Assembly: GCA_016756855.1 (NCBI GenBank)
Contig: JAESPD010000009.1
Span: 25,338-89,337 of the forward strand
DNA length: 64,000 nt
Source: a gamma proteobacterium endosymbiont of Lamellibrachia anaximandri
GTDB taxonomy: Bacteria > Pseudomonadota > Gammaproteobacteria > Chromatiales > Chromatiaceae
Reading direction: 5' to 3'
Numbering within the stretch: position 1 is the stretch's first letter; the number at the start of each line of letters is the position of its first letter. Below the pieces are notes generated by a model. That model was not told the DNA's origin. It ran no database searches and saw nothing but the letters and a program-made list of their open reading frames with translations. Positions 37,754-46,406 of this stretch are shown here, piece by piece. The position numbers and the translations under genes were made by a program.

Positions 37754-37953
37754 GCGCAAGCTGTTTTTTGGAAAGAACGATGAAACGCTATGACAGGTTT
37801 GGAGAGCCTGCGTCAGGTTGCCACCATCTGAAAGGGTATAAACGGTTTATATAACAGAACGATTAGGGAGTCGTCTTGCGTGCATAGATGTGCTCAAGAT
37901 GTTCAATGGAAAGAAGTATGAAAAGTTATGATAGATTTCAAGAACCTGAGTCA
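37754..37953 (+). repeat. Duplicated 5-prime end of the haem-c protein gene
   Basis: About 60 bases around the start codon of the gene at 37918 are repeated 138 bases upstream, with an ATG at 37780. The upstream copy reads MKRYDRFGEPASGC against MKSYDRFQEPESGC, then diverges and stops after 24 codons (37854). Confidence 0.7.
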
Positions 37954-40923
37954 GGCTGCCGCCTCTCTTTCCATACGGCAGCATGTATTTTAAGGCCATT
38001 CAGTGGCTTTGTCTGCGCTTTTGTTAGAGCCATAGTCGGCCTTTTCATCCTCTTCGCATTTTCCTACCAGTTATCTTATGCAGAAGCCCTTCCCACTGGC
38101 AAGTGGATGGAGTTATCCAATGATCCGGATATCATTGAGTTCTTCGAGGATGGCGATTTCCTCAGTTACTCAGGAAAACAGACCATTACCGGGAAATGGA
38201 GGTTGCTGAGTGATGGAAGAATAAAGATCAATATAGATACACCCCTTGCCAAGCTTATAGTTCTGGGAAGAATCGATAATAAGCAACTCCTGCTTGACCT
38301 CCAGGGAAAGAAATCACATTTTGTCCCGCTTCCAGAATCCCCTGAAATCGACAGAAAACAGATCAAACAACAGATTACGGAGAAGCTGGAGTCGGTTTTT
38401 TCCGCCGAAATCCGCTCAGGATTTGTTGAGTTGTCAGATACCGGCAAGGGTTATTCTTTTTTCGGTTTGAGGAACAAAAAAAAGAACCTGCAGGAGTTGA
38501 TCAAAAAACCTGATATAGGTGCCTACAAACAATTTGAAAGAAAAGGATTGATTTCACAAGAGAAGATCGGGGTCTATCTGACAGGCAAGAGATATCTGGT
38601 GCAGATTCTGCCAGAATTCGAACGTAAATATGTGAAATCTGCTGCGGTAGCCGAACGGGTTACGTACAAGGGGAAGCAATACAGTGTAATAAGAAACATA
38701 ACGATATTGGCTGAGCCTGGGCCGATAGATATCGAAGAAATATCGGATCAGGCTCTCGAGAAGGGGAAACTGAAAAGATCTATTGATTTCACAACTTCAA
38801 TACAGGTGTCTCCCTTTGGCAAAGTGCTGCTACCTCCGGCGTTTCATGGATCGAAGATGTTTATGACGGCAGTTGCCGTATACCGGGCCAAGGGATGGAA
38901 AATACAAGATATATACCCAGTTCAGAAACGTGTTGCCGTTTTAGGTACGCCGTCGCAAAGCACTCCAGGCACCCGGGTTGCAGGGTCCCTGTTGGAAATA
39001 AAACTGCCTGAAAAACTATTCGGGCAGCGCAGAATGCAATATGAAGCCGCCAGTAATCCATTCCATCACAGTCAAGGTTTTCCAAAGCCTGAACAGACCA
39101 GAGAATTTCGATACGGAGAAAATGGTGTTAGAGGCTGGGTATTGCAATTTGAAAAAGACAGAGACAGTGTTGAATTTATAAATAGTACTGAAAAAGCGGA
39201 AGGTTACACTTGGCTTTCTGCCTCCTACCGGCTGAGGGTTCCCTCCATTTTTTCCATTGGTCCTGGGGCACCAAAGGTTATATTTCGACTAGGTCGATAT
39301 GTGGTTGCGGTGGAATCGGGAGCCGAGATTCCGGAATCTCTCGATAGTGCAGTGCTTGCAGCATCTTTTCTCGTAAGCCAGAACGAACACGAATTCCATA
39401 AATATTTTCCCACCGCTGAAGAAAAAAACCGTTGGCCCAGTGTATCGCCAGAGGTTATCTACAGCGGGCTTTGTTCGGCCTGCCATGGAGCGCATGGTGC
39501 AGGTGGGCGAGGCTATCCTGTGCTCAATGATGATGATTGGGTGTACGGTGGGGGCGTGCAGGATATACAGCAGACGATAGCCTTGGGTCGCAGGGGCATT
39601 ATGGTGGCCCACGGAAAGATACTAACTGATAGCGAAGTCACAATGTTGGCTGCATATGTCGTTAGGCTCAGCAGGGGGGAAATCGATGAGAAGGGCAAGA
39701 AACTGTTCCTGCAGAAGGGTTGTATCGCATGTCATGGCATGGATGGGAAAGGTATGAAAATGCTCGGCTCGGTCAATCTTACCGATGAAATCTGGCGTTT
39801 TGTACCGGGTGGTTTGGGCAGTGCTGCATACACAATAAGGCATGGTGTAAATGACACGACAGACACCCTGAGCAGAGAAACATTCTGCCCGGAGTTTTCG
39901 GAGCGTTTGAAAGATGAGGAAATTCTACAGTTAGCCGAGTATATTCTGAATTTTCAGGAAAACCAAAATAGAACCCCGCGTCAACCGGTTTCTGTAAATA
40001 TACCTGCCACCATATCGATGGTAAATGCAGGTGCGGAACAGTGGAGTGATATAGCAATTCTGTACGGAGACGAAGAGGCAACGATAGAATCAGAGCCTTG
40101 GCAGCATGTCCGAAAAATCGATATTGGTTTTGCTGAAAAACAACAGGGTAATGTGGCGCTGCGGATAATCAAAAGGGGAAAAAACAGAATAAAGTATCAG
40201 TTCACGATTATGGCGAAAGGCGGACATGACCTGAGGGACATTATATTTCAGACGTTGGTCGATGAGAGAGACAGGCTTATTGGAACGCCTGAAGCAATAC
40301 GGAAGTCGAATGGAGTTATTCTGATTCCGGAGGCCGATGGGGGTGTCCAAGTCAGAAAGGGGTCACTAGCGAAAAAGTACAAACCCTATGCGAAAAAGAT
40401 GGGTAATGAGATTACGGAGAATTTCTATCATGCAGTGACTGGCTATTTTGTTGGGGAATTGGAAGGCACTGCTGCAGGTATTGCAACAGGGGGAGTCATA
40501 GGGTCCGGGGGATGGCGCTTCTCAAAGAGTGTGACGGAATCTTTGCTTAGATTTGCTGATGAGCAGGTAGTAAAGCGAGCAACAGGTGAACATTCCGTCC
40601 TGATAAGAGATCGACTCAAGATGCGACCTTCGCAGATATATGCGGATGACGCTGCTGATATTGAAAATTTCGATATATATCGATTCGTGGTGCCTCTCCC
40701 AAAAGCTTTGTTTGAAGAAATCAATGGCGTTAAGTTTTCCATAGAAATCAAGGTTGCGGATCAAAGCAGATCTTTTCCAAGGTTTCTTCTAAATTGGATT
40801 AACGAGCGAAATATCAACGAGCAGATGATTCTCGAGCTGGGGACAAGGAGAAGCAAGAAGTTCTCAATGTACGAGAAGGATATTCGGTGTGCATCAAGGG
40901 TTATACCACCAGGTTTTGAATGA
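37918..40923 (+). CDS. Large exported protein with two CcoP-like haem-c domains
   Basis: 1001 residues from ATG 37918 (behind GGAAAGAAG). A hydrophobic stretch (FVRAIVGLFILFAFSYQLSYAEA, about residues 35-58) is a signal peptide or anchor. Next comes a small beta-rich, lipocalin-like part (GKWMELSNDPDIIEFFEDGDF), and about 450 residues with no family I know. Two cytochrome c domains follow: C519SACH with GGRGYPVLNDDDWVYGG and axial candidate Met562, then C602IACH with MLGSVNLTDEIWRF. Both look like the tandem domains of cbb3 oxidase subunit CcoP. In the second, the expected Met position reads FCPEFSERL, so Cys657 may replace it. The last 300 residues are unknown. It overlaps the next gene by ATGA. 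Periplasmic electron transfer linked to an unknown activity is likely. Confidence 0.75.
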   Translation: MKSYDRFQEPESGCRLSFHTAACILRPFSGFVCAFVRAIVGLFILFAFSYQLSYAEALPTGKWMELSNDPDIIEFFEDGDFLSYSGKQTITGKWRLLSDGRIKINIDTPLAKLIVLGRIDNKQLLLDLQGKKSHFVPLPESPEIDRKQIKQQITEKLESVFSAEIRSGFVELSDTGKGYSFFGLRNKKKNLQELIKKPDIGAYKQFERKGLISQEKIGVYLTGKRYLVQILPEFERKYVKSAAVAERVTYKGKQYSVIRNITILAEPGPIDIEEISDQALEKGKLKRSIDFTTSIQVSPFGKVLLPPAFHGSKMFMTAVAVYRAKGWKIQDIYPVQKRVAVLGTPSQSTPGTRVAGSLLEIKLPEKLFGQRRMQYEAASNPFHHSQGFPKPEQTREFRYGENGVRGWVLQFEKDRDSVEFINSTEKAEGYTWLSASYRLRVPSIFSIGPGAPKVIFRLGRYVVAVESGAEIPESLDSAVLAASFLVSQNEHEFHKYFPTAEEKNRWPSVSPEVIYSGLCSACHGAHGAGGRGYPVLNDDDWVYGGGVQDIQQTIALGRRGIMVAHGKILTDSEVTMLAAYVVRLSRGEIDEKGKKLFLQKGCIACHGMDGKGMKMLGSVNLTDEIWRFVPGGLGSAAYTIRHGVNDTTDTLSRETFCPEFSERLKDEEILQLAEYILNFQENQNRTPRQPVSVNIPATISMVNAGAEQWSDIAILYGDEEATIESEPWQHVRKIDIGFAEKQQGNVALRIIKRGKNRIKYQFTIMAKGGHDLRDIIFQTLVDERDRLIGTPEAIRKSNGVILIPEADGGVQVRKGSLAKKYKPYAKKMGNEITENFYHAVTGYFVGELEGTAAGIATGGVIGSGGWRFSKSVTESLLRFADEQVVKRATGEHSVLIRDRLKMRPSQIYADDAADIENFDIYRFVVPLPKALFEEINGVKFSIEIKVADQSRSFPRFLLNWINERNINEQMILELGTRRSKKFSMYEKDIRCASRVIPPGFE

Positions 40924-43589
40924 ACCTTGGCTCTAGCAAAAATATCGTTGAACGGAGCAGTAAAGATATGCCTTTTTCTAATACAACCAGAAGTCTGTAT
41001 GCCTTAGAATCTTTTCATTTGGTGCTATTTATGTGCATTCTCTTGTGCGCCACTTTTAGCCCTAAGGCGTTTTCTGAAACTGTTCTGTCGTCCAATAAAC
41101 ACATAGACAGAGATACTGTTTGGTCGAAAGTGGACAGTCCTATTATTATCAGGGGATCGTTGCGAATTGGAAAGAACGCTACGCTCGAAATTAAGTCAGG
41201 AACAAATGTTATTGTTAGCGGTACATTTAAAATAGAAAAGGGTGCCACACTGAAATTAGAGCCCGGAACAATTATTAAGGCTGTAGGTGGTTCTTATTAT
41301 ACTAAAATAAATGTTTATGGGCGGTTGGTGGCAAATGGCACGGAGAGTAATCCTATTATTTTCACATCGATAAATTACTCAGATAATAAAGGGCCCGTCG
41401 GATTTGAGCGGGAGCAAAAAAGTTCGGCGCCGGGAGACTGGCTTGGCATTAATTTTTTGACAGGTTCCAGCGGTAGACTTGATCATGTCATTATACAATA
41501 CGCAGGCAAAATGAAGGCAAGCAATACGAGGGCAAGTGTAAATGTATACTCCGGTGATGTGGTGATAAAAAATAGCACTATGTCCATGGGCGATGGTTCG
41601 GCTGTCATTCTTAATGGTATTGCTTGCTCGGCCATACTTGAAAATAATAAATATTTAGGAAATAGATGGGATGCGATTATTTTACATGGATGTCAGATTA
41701 ATCAGGATACTGTGTTGGATCCTGCACCAACCTATATTTCTAGAAGTAACATAACAGTTAAGGACGGAGTTACCCTAAGGCTTTTGCCGGGTACCGTCAT
41801 AAAGTTTTATGCCGGACGTAAAGCTTCCGGTATTAGAGTCGATGGGCGACTAGTGGCAGATGGTTCCCCGGATGCTCCTGTAATATTTACCTCGTTAAAG
41901 GATGATTCCGTAAGGGGAGATACAAACCTAGACGGTTCTGAAACGAATCCGGAGATGGGTGATTGGACAGCTGTATATTTCTCTGGGAAAAGCAGCGGCA
42001 ATTGGTTGAACAATATGGAATTGCGATATGCTGGTCATTCAACGAGTCCACAGGACAGAAATAAACCAATAAGGACTGATACAAAAAAACTGATTGTCAG
42101 CAATCTGCGAGTGGTGCAGCCGAAAGGAAAAAATCCTGGAAATAGCCTATATAAATATCGTCTTCGTTATACAAGTCCAATCGTTATCAATTCCAACCTT
42201 TTGCGCTACGAAGATCAAGTCAAAAAAGTTGGTGGCGTATCTTGTAAGGCGCCACCGCATCCGAGTCTTGGCCTGGATAGCCCGTCTTGCGGCCAGATCT
42301 GGGATTATGACAGTTTTCTCCGTGTCGCCAATCCGATGTTGATTCAGCAGTGGCAAATCACTGAACTCCGCAGGCGACGCGAGATTACAGATCATGAAAT
42401 GACTGAGCGCTTAATCAACATTGCAAGTTCGCTTTATTCCGTCTTTGGCCCTTCGGTTTTCAAGGGGGATCTTAGCGGAGATGCATTGGCACATAGCCTT
42501 ACCTCTGGCATATTTGAATTACCAAAGGTTTTTGTACTCTATACGGCAGACTCAAAGCGTCCCACAGCTGTCAAGTTCGCTCAGGGCTTTGCTGTCGCGC
42601 TTCTTACAGCAGGCCAGAAGAAGGCAGATCTTGCGTTTACTGGAAATGTCGATCCTCGTGCAATGCTTGTTGAGAAGACGGCTCATCTTGCGAACCACCT
42701 TAATTCACTGAAAACGGTGGATGACGTAATAGAGGATTTTTACGGTATCTCTATTGCCCAGGAATATTTGCTGAGGTTGCTTAAAAATGGGGGGGATTAT
42801 GCAAAATTGGCGGATTCGATGAATTTGCCAATAAACGTGCCGAATAAAACAATGATCAAAGCCATTGCAAAAGATCTTCAGATAGAAAGCAAACGGTGGG
42901 ATAAAAAGTATAGTTATAAAAATATAACGAAAATCATTAAAAATTATAATTATGAATGGATTGGGCTTGTTAGTGCGACTTGTGCAATCGGAAAATGCAA
43001 TACGGAAGGACATGTCTCAGAAATAGAAAACAAACAAGTAAACGAAAAGGCTGGGGACGTGAAAGACAACACCAATGACCCAAAGAAAATAATTGATCAA
43101 TATATTCAAGGCAAAGAAGGTAATGTTTTCTATTCTGAATTCTCCAAAGAACCAGACCCTGGTTGGCTAAAAGGTCAATGTGTCGCATGGGCAGAAGAAT
43201 TATTCAATGAGGTGTCATCGAGGCCAATAAGCGGACCTTATGGCTCTGCACAAGGAATTCCCACAAGAGCAAATAAACAGGGGTTTAGCGTTGTAACCCA
43301 AGAGGATAAGCCGGCAGTAGGTTCATTAATCGTTTGGACATATAAAGAATATGGCCATGTTGGCGTTGTGACTGATGTGGCTGAGAACGAGATTGCTGTC
43401 AGCGAGGGCAACTGGGGGGAAGTAACAGAAAAAAGTGCGGAAAAATGGGGAATAACAAAAAAGAAGGCAATAGATGAGTTTGTAACAGAGAAGTATGGGA
43501 TCTTCACGAAAATAAAACTTCCCCTAACGAAGCTGGACAGGGATGATTATAAGTTTTTCGCGTACATATATCCCAAGTTTACACAGTGA
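40920..43589 (+). CDS. Exported beta-helix protein with C-terminal CHAP amidase domain
   Basis: 889 residues. Start ATG 40920 overlaps the previous stop (ATGA). A signal-like segment (FHLVLFMCILLCATFSPKAFSE) is followed by about 400 residues of parallel beta-helix repeats (ATLEIKSGTNVIV, ATLKLEPGTIIKA, TLRLLPGTVIKFY, and RLVANGTESNPIIFTS / RLVADGSPDAPVIFTS). A helical middle part of unknown type precedes a C-terminal CHAP domain with Cys754 in GQCVAWAEELF, His813 in GHVGVV and the EGNW segment (829-832). CHAP enzymes cut amide or peptide bonds in peptidoglycan. Predicted periplasmic or secreted cell-wall hydrolase, co-produced with the haem-c protein. Confidence 0.78.
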   Translation: MNLGSSKNIVERSSKDMPFSNTTRSLYALESFHLVLFMCILLCATFSPKAFSETVLSSNKHIDRDTVWSKVDSPIIIRGSLRIGKNATLEIKSGTNVIVSGTFKIEKGATLKLEPGTIIKAVGGSYYTKINVYGRLVANGTESNPIIFTSINYSDNKGPVGFEREQKSSAPGDWLGINFLTGSSGRLDHVIIQYAGKMKASNTRASVNVYSGDVVIKNSTMSMGDGSAVILNGIACSAILENNKYLGNRWDAIILHGCQINQDTVLDPAPTYISRSNITVKDGVTLRLLPGTVIKFYAGRKASGIRVDGRLVADGSPDAPVIFTSLKDDSVRGDTNLDGSETNPEMGDWTAVYFSGKSSGNWLNNMELRYAGHSTSPQDRNKPIRTDTKKLIVSNLRVVQPKGKNPGNSLYKYRLRYTSPIVINSNLLRYEDQVKKVGGVSCKAPPHPSLGLDSPSCGQIWDYDSFLRVANPMLIQQWQITELRRRREITDHEMTERLINIASSLYSVFGPSVFKGDLSGDALAHSLTSGIFELPKVFVLYTADSKRPTAVKFAQGFAVALLTAGQKKADLAFTGNVDPRAMLVEKTAHLANHLNSLKTVDDVIEDFYGISIAQEYLLRLLKNGGDYAKLADSMNLPINVPNKTMIKAIAKDLQIESKRWDKKYSYKNITKIIKNYNYEWIGLVSATCAIGKCNTEGHVSEIENKQVNEKAGDVKDNTNDPKKIIDQYIQGKEGNVFYSEFSKEPDPGWLKGQCVAWAEELFNEVSSRPISGPYGSAQGIPTRANKQGFSVVTQEDKPAVGSLIVWTYKEYGHVGVVTDVAENEIAVSEGNWGEVTEKSAEKWGITKKKAIDEFVTEKYGIFTKIKLPLTKLDRDDYKFFAYIYPKFTQ

Positions 43590-43627
43590 TGGCACGGAGT
43601 CTGGCTGATTCCGGCTAACATTACAAA

Positions 43628-46225
43628 TCAAGGGCAAAATGTGTTTTTGTCAGAGACATTCACCTGGTCTCCATTGAAGTAGGTGGTGCCATTCTGCACA
43701 AGTAGTTCATAAGTCTCCTGCTGCCCATCGGCATAGTTAACAATCAGGAAGCCTTTTCCGCCCTGGGTAAAGATGCTCCAGCGGCCGGAACGGATAGACG
43801 GGCCTCCCCCGATATTTACGCCACTACCGCCGCTCATGGCAGAGTTGTTCTTGAGGATGAATTCACCATTTTTACAGGCGAATGCCGTTATATCCATTGA
43901 CGGTCCCTGTCCTGGTGCATTGTATTTATAATCAATACGCTTTCCGCCGAGGTGATCACGGAATTGTTGGGCCAGTGATGAGTTGTCCTGTGGCAATGAA
44001 GAAGATGAGGCGCTCTGTTGTGTGTAACCAGACGAGTGCGTATCACCTCTAATGCCTATAGCCTCTTCAATATTCTTTGCTTTGAATAACCGCCGACGAT
44101 CTGTGATACGAGCCCCAGTAAAATCCGCCCCAGAAACATCAGCACGAGAAAAATACGCTGCCGATAAATCGGCGTTTCTTAATTTAGCATCAACGAGAAT
44201 TGCTTTCTGAAACATTGTTTTTTTCGCGACGCTATTGGACAAATCGGCTCTTGACAGATTGGCGTTTCGGAATTTGGCAGAACTGAGATCAGCTCCGCGT
44301 AGATTTGAGCCAACCAGTGAAGCATTATTTAAATTAGAATCGGACAGATCTGCCTTGCTGAGATCCATTCTATCAAGCTGCGCACCACCCAAACTAGCGC
44401 CTGAGAGATCGGCACCACGTAAATCTAGTCCATGTTTACTTACACACACACTAAAATTCATGTTACTAAAATCACGAGACCTGCTAGGGTTTCGGTTTGC
44501 AACAAGTGAAGCTAGTTTTTTACATTCAGTGTCAATCTTCTCCTTTTCAGCCTTAGCTTTAGCATTTTCGGCTTTGACTCTCATTTTTACTTTAGCAGTA
44601 GCTGGATTAAAATCTTGCAGGTTCAGATGTCCGGTTCCACCCCAACCCTTTACGCGAACCGGTACGGGGCTAGCTTTCCCGGTGCCGTTACCCAGCTGAT
44701 TATTATCGTTCATTCCCCAAGCCCAGACCGAACCCTCCGATGTCAAGGCAACACTGTGATCAGACCCAGCAGCGATAGATACTGCATTACCAATTCCCTT
44801 AACTTTTACTGGACTATTTCGATCCACATCCGTGCCATCACCCAGTTGCACTTTATTATTTTTCCCCCACGCCCAAACAGTTCCGTCGCTCCTTAACGCT
44901 AGATGGTGACTTCCTCCACTCGAATAGTGGATAACATTATTCAGCAGATATTTAATATCAGCTTTCTTATTTTGATTACTACCCGATGTCCAAGCAATCA
45001 ATTGTCCTTTGTTGCTAATACCAACCCCTTTATAACCCTCTCTCCCTATATATTTCCCAGAAAGATATTTCATGGAGGGGAACTCAAATTCCCTGCGCCA
45101 CTTACTTTTAGGGGCCCACTCGAATTTTCTAAGATCCAATCCAATACTTGCGCTTTGTCCCAAGCTTTTAATTTGCCTTACCCAGACAGATCCATCTTTC
45201 TTAACCGCATACCCACGTTTACGCAAAAGAAAATAATCTACAACACCATCCAGACCTACTTCAGAATAGAGCTTGCCTCCTTGTTTCATTACATGAGCAT
45301 TTCGCGAAATTGCTACTATGCCATTTATTGGATATTCCTTAAGTGCTGTTTTCTTCTTAAGCAGCCGTTGGACACCGTAAGTTTTATTTCCATTTCCCTG
45401 GTTTGGGCTAATATTTACGACGGTTCCAGACTGCTCTAATCCTAGATATCTAACCCTCGCTTTACCTGTCACATTTTTTAAGCGAACGATGGAAGAAAGC
45501 TTTATTTCATCCGAAAATATAGTAAGACGTCTCCCAGGAAGCCTTCGCCCCCAACCAAGTAATGCTCCATCAGAAGTGATGACGAATGTATTTTTAGCGC
45601 CAGCAGCCACCCTAAAGTAAGCCAGATCTTTGCTAGCACCTCTGGAAGAACCAGCGGCGCCAGAACCACCAACCATTTCCGATCGATGAGAGAGACCAAC
45701 TGAGCTGATATTCGGTTTCTTTAACGCTGTCCCCTTACCGATAGACTGTTGCTCCTGCAGACTTTTCAAAACAACATAGGAAGGGACGCCATCTATATGC
45801 CAATCATTATCCGCCTGATACGCAGCAATTGCTTTTTTTGTTTTCTTTCCTGGTAATCCGTCAGGGGTGCCAGTGTTATATCCCATCTGGTTGAGACGCT
45901 CCTGGATTTCCTTAATTTCGGATCGTGATAGAGATGCCCGTTTCTCCGAAGCACGCTGCTCTTTTATTGGCTCAACTGTCTCAGATGGTTGAGCTGTGTG
46001 CTGATTTTCCAGTGCGGACTTGCCGGATATCGAGTCAGTGCCTTCTTGATTAGGGGACTCCTGCTCCACAGGTGGAAGGTTGTCCTCTATAAATTCCCCA
46101 GCCTTTTCTAAGCCGCTCGTCACAGAATTGGATAGATTTTCGAAAAATCCGGCACTTACAAGCTGAGGTGAACAAAGCAGTAGTACGGAAAAGGAAATGA
46201 GGAAGGGGTTTGCTACATGTTTCAC
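43628..46225 (-). CDS. Exported protein with peptidoglycan-binding, RCC1 and pentapeptide-repeat domains
   Basis: 865 residues: signal peptide (FLISFSVLLLCSPQLVSAG), a Glu/Ser-rich linker, and a PG_binding_1 domain (SEIKEIQERLNQMGYNTGTPDG...KKAIAAYQ, about 100-155). Then RCC1-like propeller blades, clearest at HHLALRSDGTVWAWGKNN and HSVALTSEGSVWAWGMNDN (about 440-530). A block of about 20 pentapeptide repeats follows (GADLSGASLGGAQLDRMDLS and on, about 600-720), and finally a 110-residue beta-rich tail. It converges on the CHAP gene with a 38-base gap. The combination fits a cell-wall-anchored binding protein; the ligand is unknown. AT-rich like the rest of the island. Confidence 0.8.
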   Translation of the reverse strand: MKHVANPFLISFSVLLLCSPQLVSAGFFENLSNSVTSGLEKAGEFIEDNLPPVEQESPNQEGTDSISGKSALENQHTAQPSETVEPIKEQRASEKRASLSRSEIKEIQERLNQMGYNTGTPDGLPGKKTKKAIAAYQADNDWHIDGVPSYVVLKSLQEQQSIGKGTALKKPNISSVGLSHRSEMVGGSGAAGSSRGASKDLAYFRVAAGAKNTFVITSDGALLGWGRRLPGRRLTIFSDEIKLSSIVRLKNVTGKARVRYLGLEQSGTVVNISPNQGNGNKTYGVQRLLKKKTALKEYPINGIVAISRNAHVMKQGGKLYSEVGLDGVVDYFLLRKRGYAVKKDGSVWVRQIKSLGQSASIGLDLRKFEWAPKSKWRREFEFPSMKYLSGKYIGREGYKGVGISNKGQLIAWTSGSNQNKKADIKYLLNNVIHYSSGGSHHLALRSDGTVWAWGKNNKVQLGDGTDVDRNSPVKVKGIGNAVSIAAGSDHSVALTSEGSVWAWGMNDNNQLGNGTGKASPVPVRVKGWGGTGHLNLQDFNPATAKVKMRVKAENAKAKAEKEKIDTECKKLASLVANRNPSRSRDFSNMNFSVCVSKHGLDLRGADLSGASLGGAQLDRMDLSKADLSDSNLNNASLVGSNLRGADLSSAKFRNANLSRADLSNSVAKKTMFQKAILVDAKLRNADLSAAYFSRADVSGADFTGARITDRRRLFKAKNIEEAIGIRGDTHSSGYTQQSASSSSLPQDNSSLAQQFRDHLGGKRIDYKYNAPGQGPSMDITAFACKNGEFILKNNSAMSGGSGVNIGGGPSIRSGRWSIFTQGGKGFLIVNYADGQQETYELLVQNGTTYFNGDQVNVSDKNTFCP

Positions 46226-46355
46226 GACAGTTCTCCTAACCGTCTAATCCATTCTCAATTATAATAAGCCCATGTACTTATTAAGGTCAATCAAGAGTTA
46301 TAAGGAGTTAAAGAGGCATGGCGAATTCGAGCATAAAGATACCCCTAAAGTGTAT

Positions 46356-46406
46356 TTTGGGATCAGAGTAAAAATTGGTGAGGAAAAAATTTACTCTGAC
46401 CCCAAA
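46356..46406. repeat. Right copy of island-bracketing inverted repeat (51 bp hairpin)
   Basis: TTTGGGATCAGAGTAAA and TTTACTCTGACCCCAAA pair at 16 of 17 positions around a 17-base spacer containing GGTGAGG. It is the inverted match of 35192-35236. The czcA stop codon (TAA, 46391-46393 read in reverse) lies inside the hairpin, so the last codons of czcA (N L G S E) are encoded by the repeat. Confidence 0.85.

Noticed and set aside
44030..44420. Repeat-rich stretch as a CRISPR array
   Set aside because: The periodicity is 15 bases and in frame; it encodes pentapeptide repeats.
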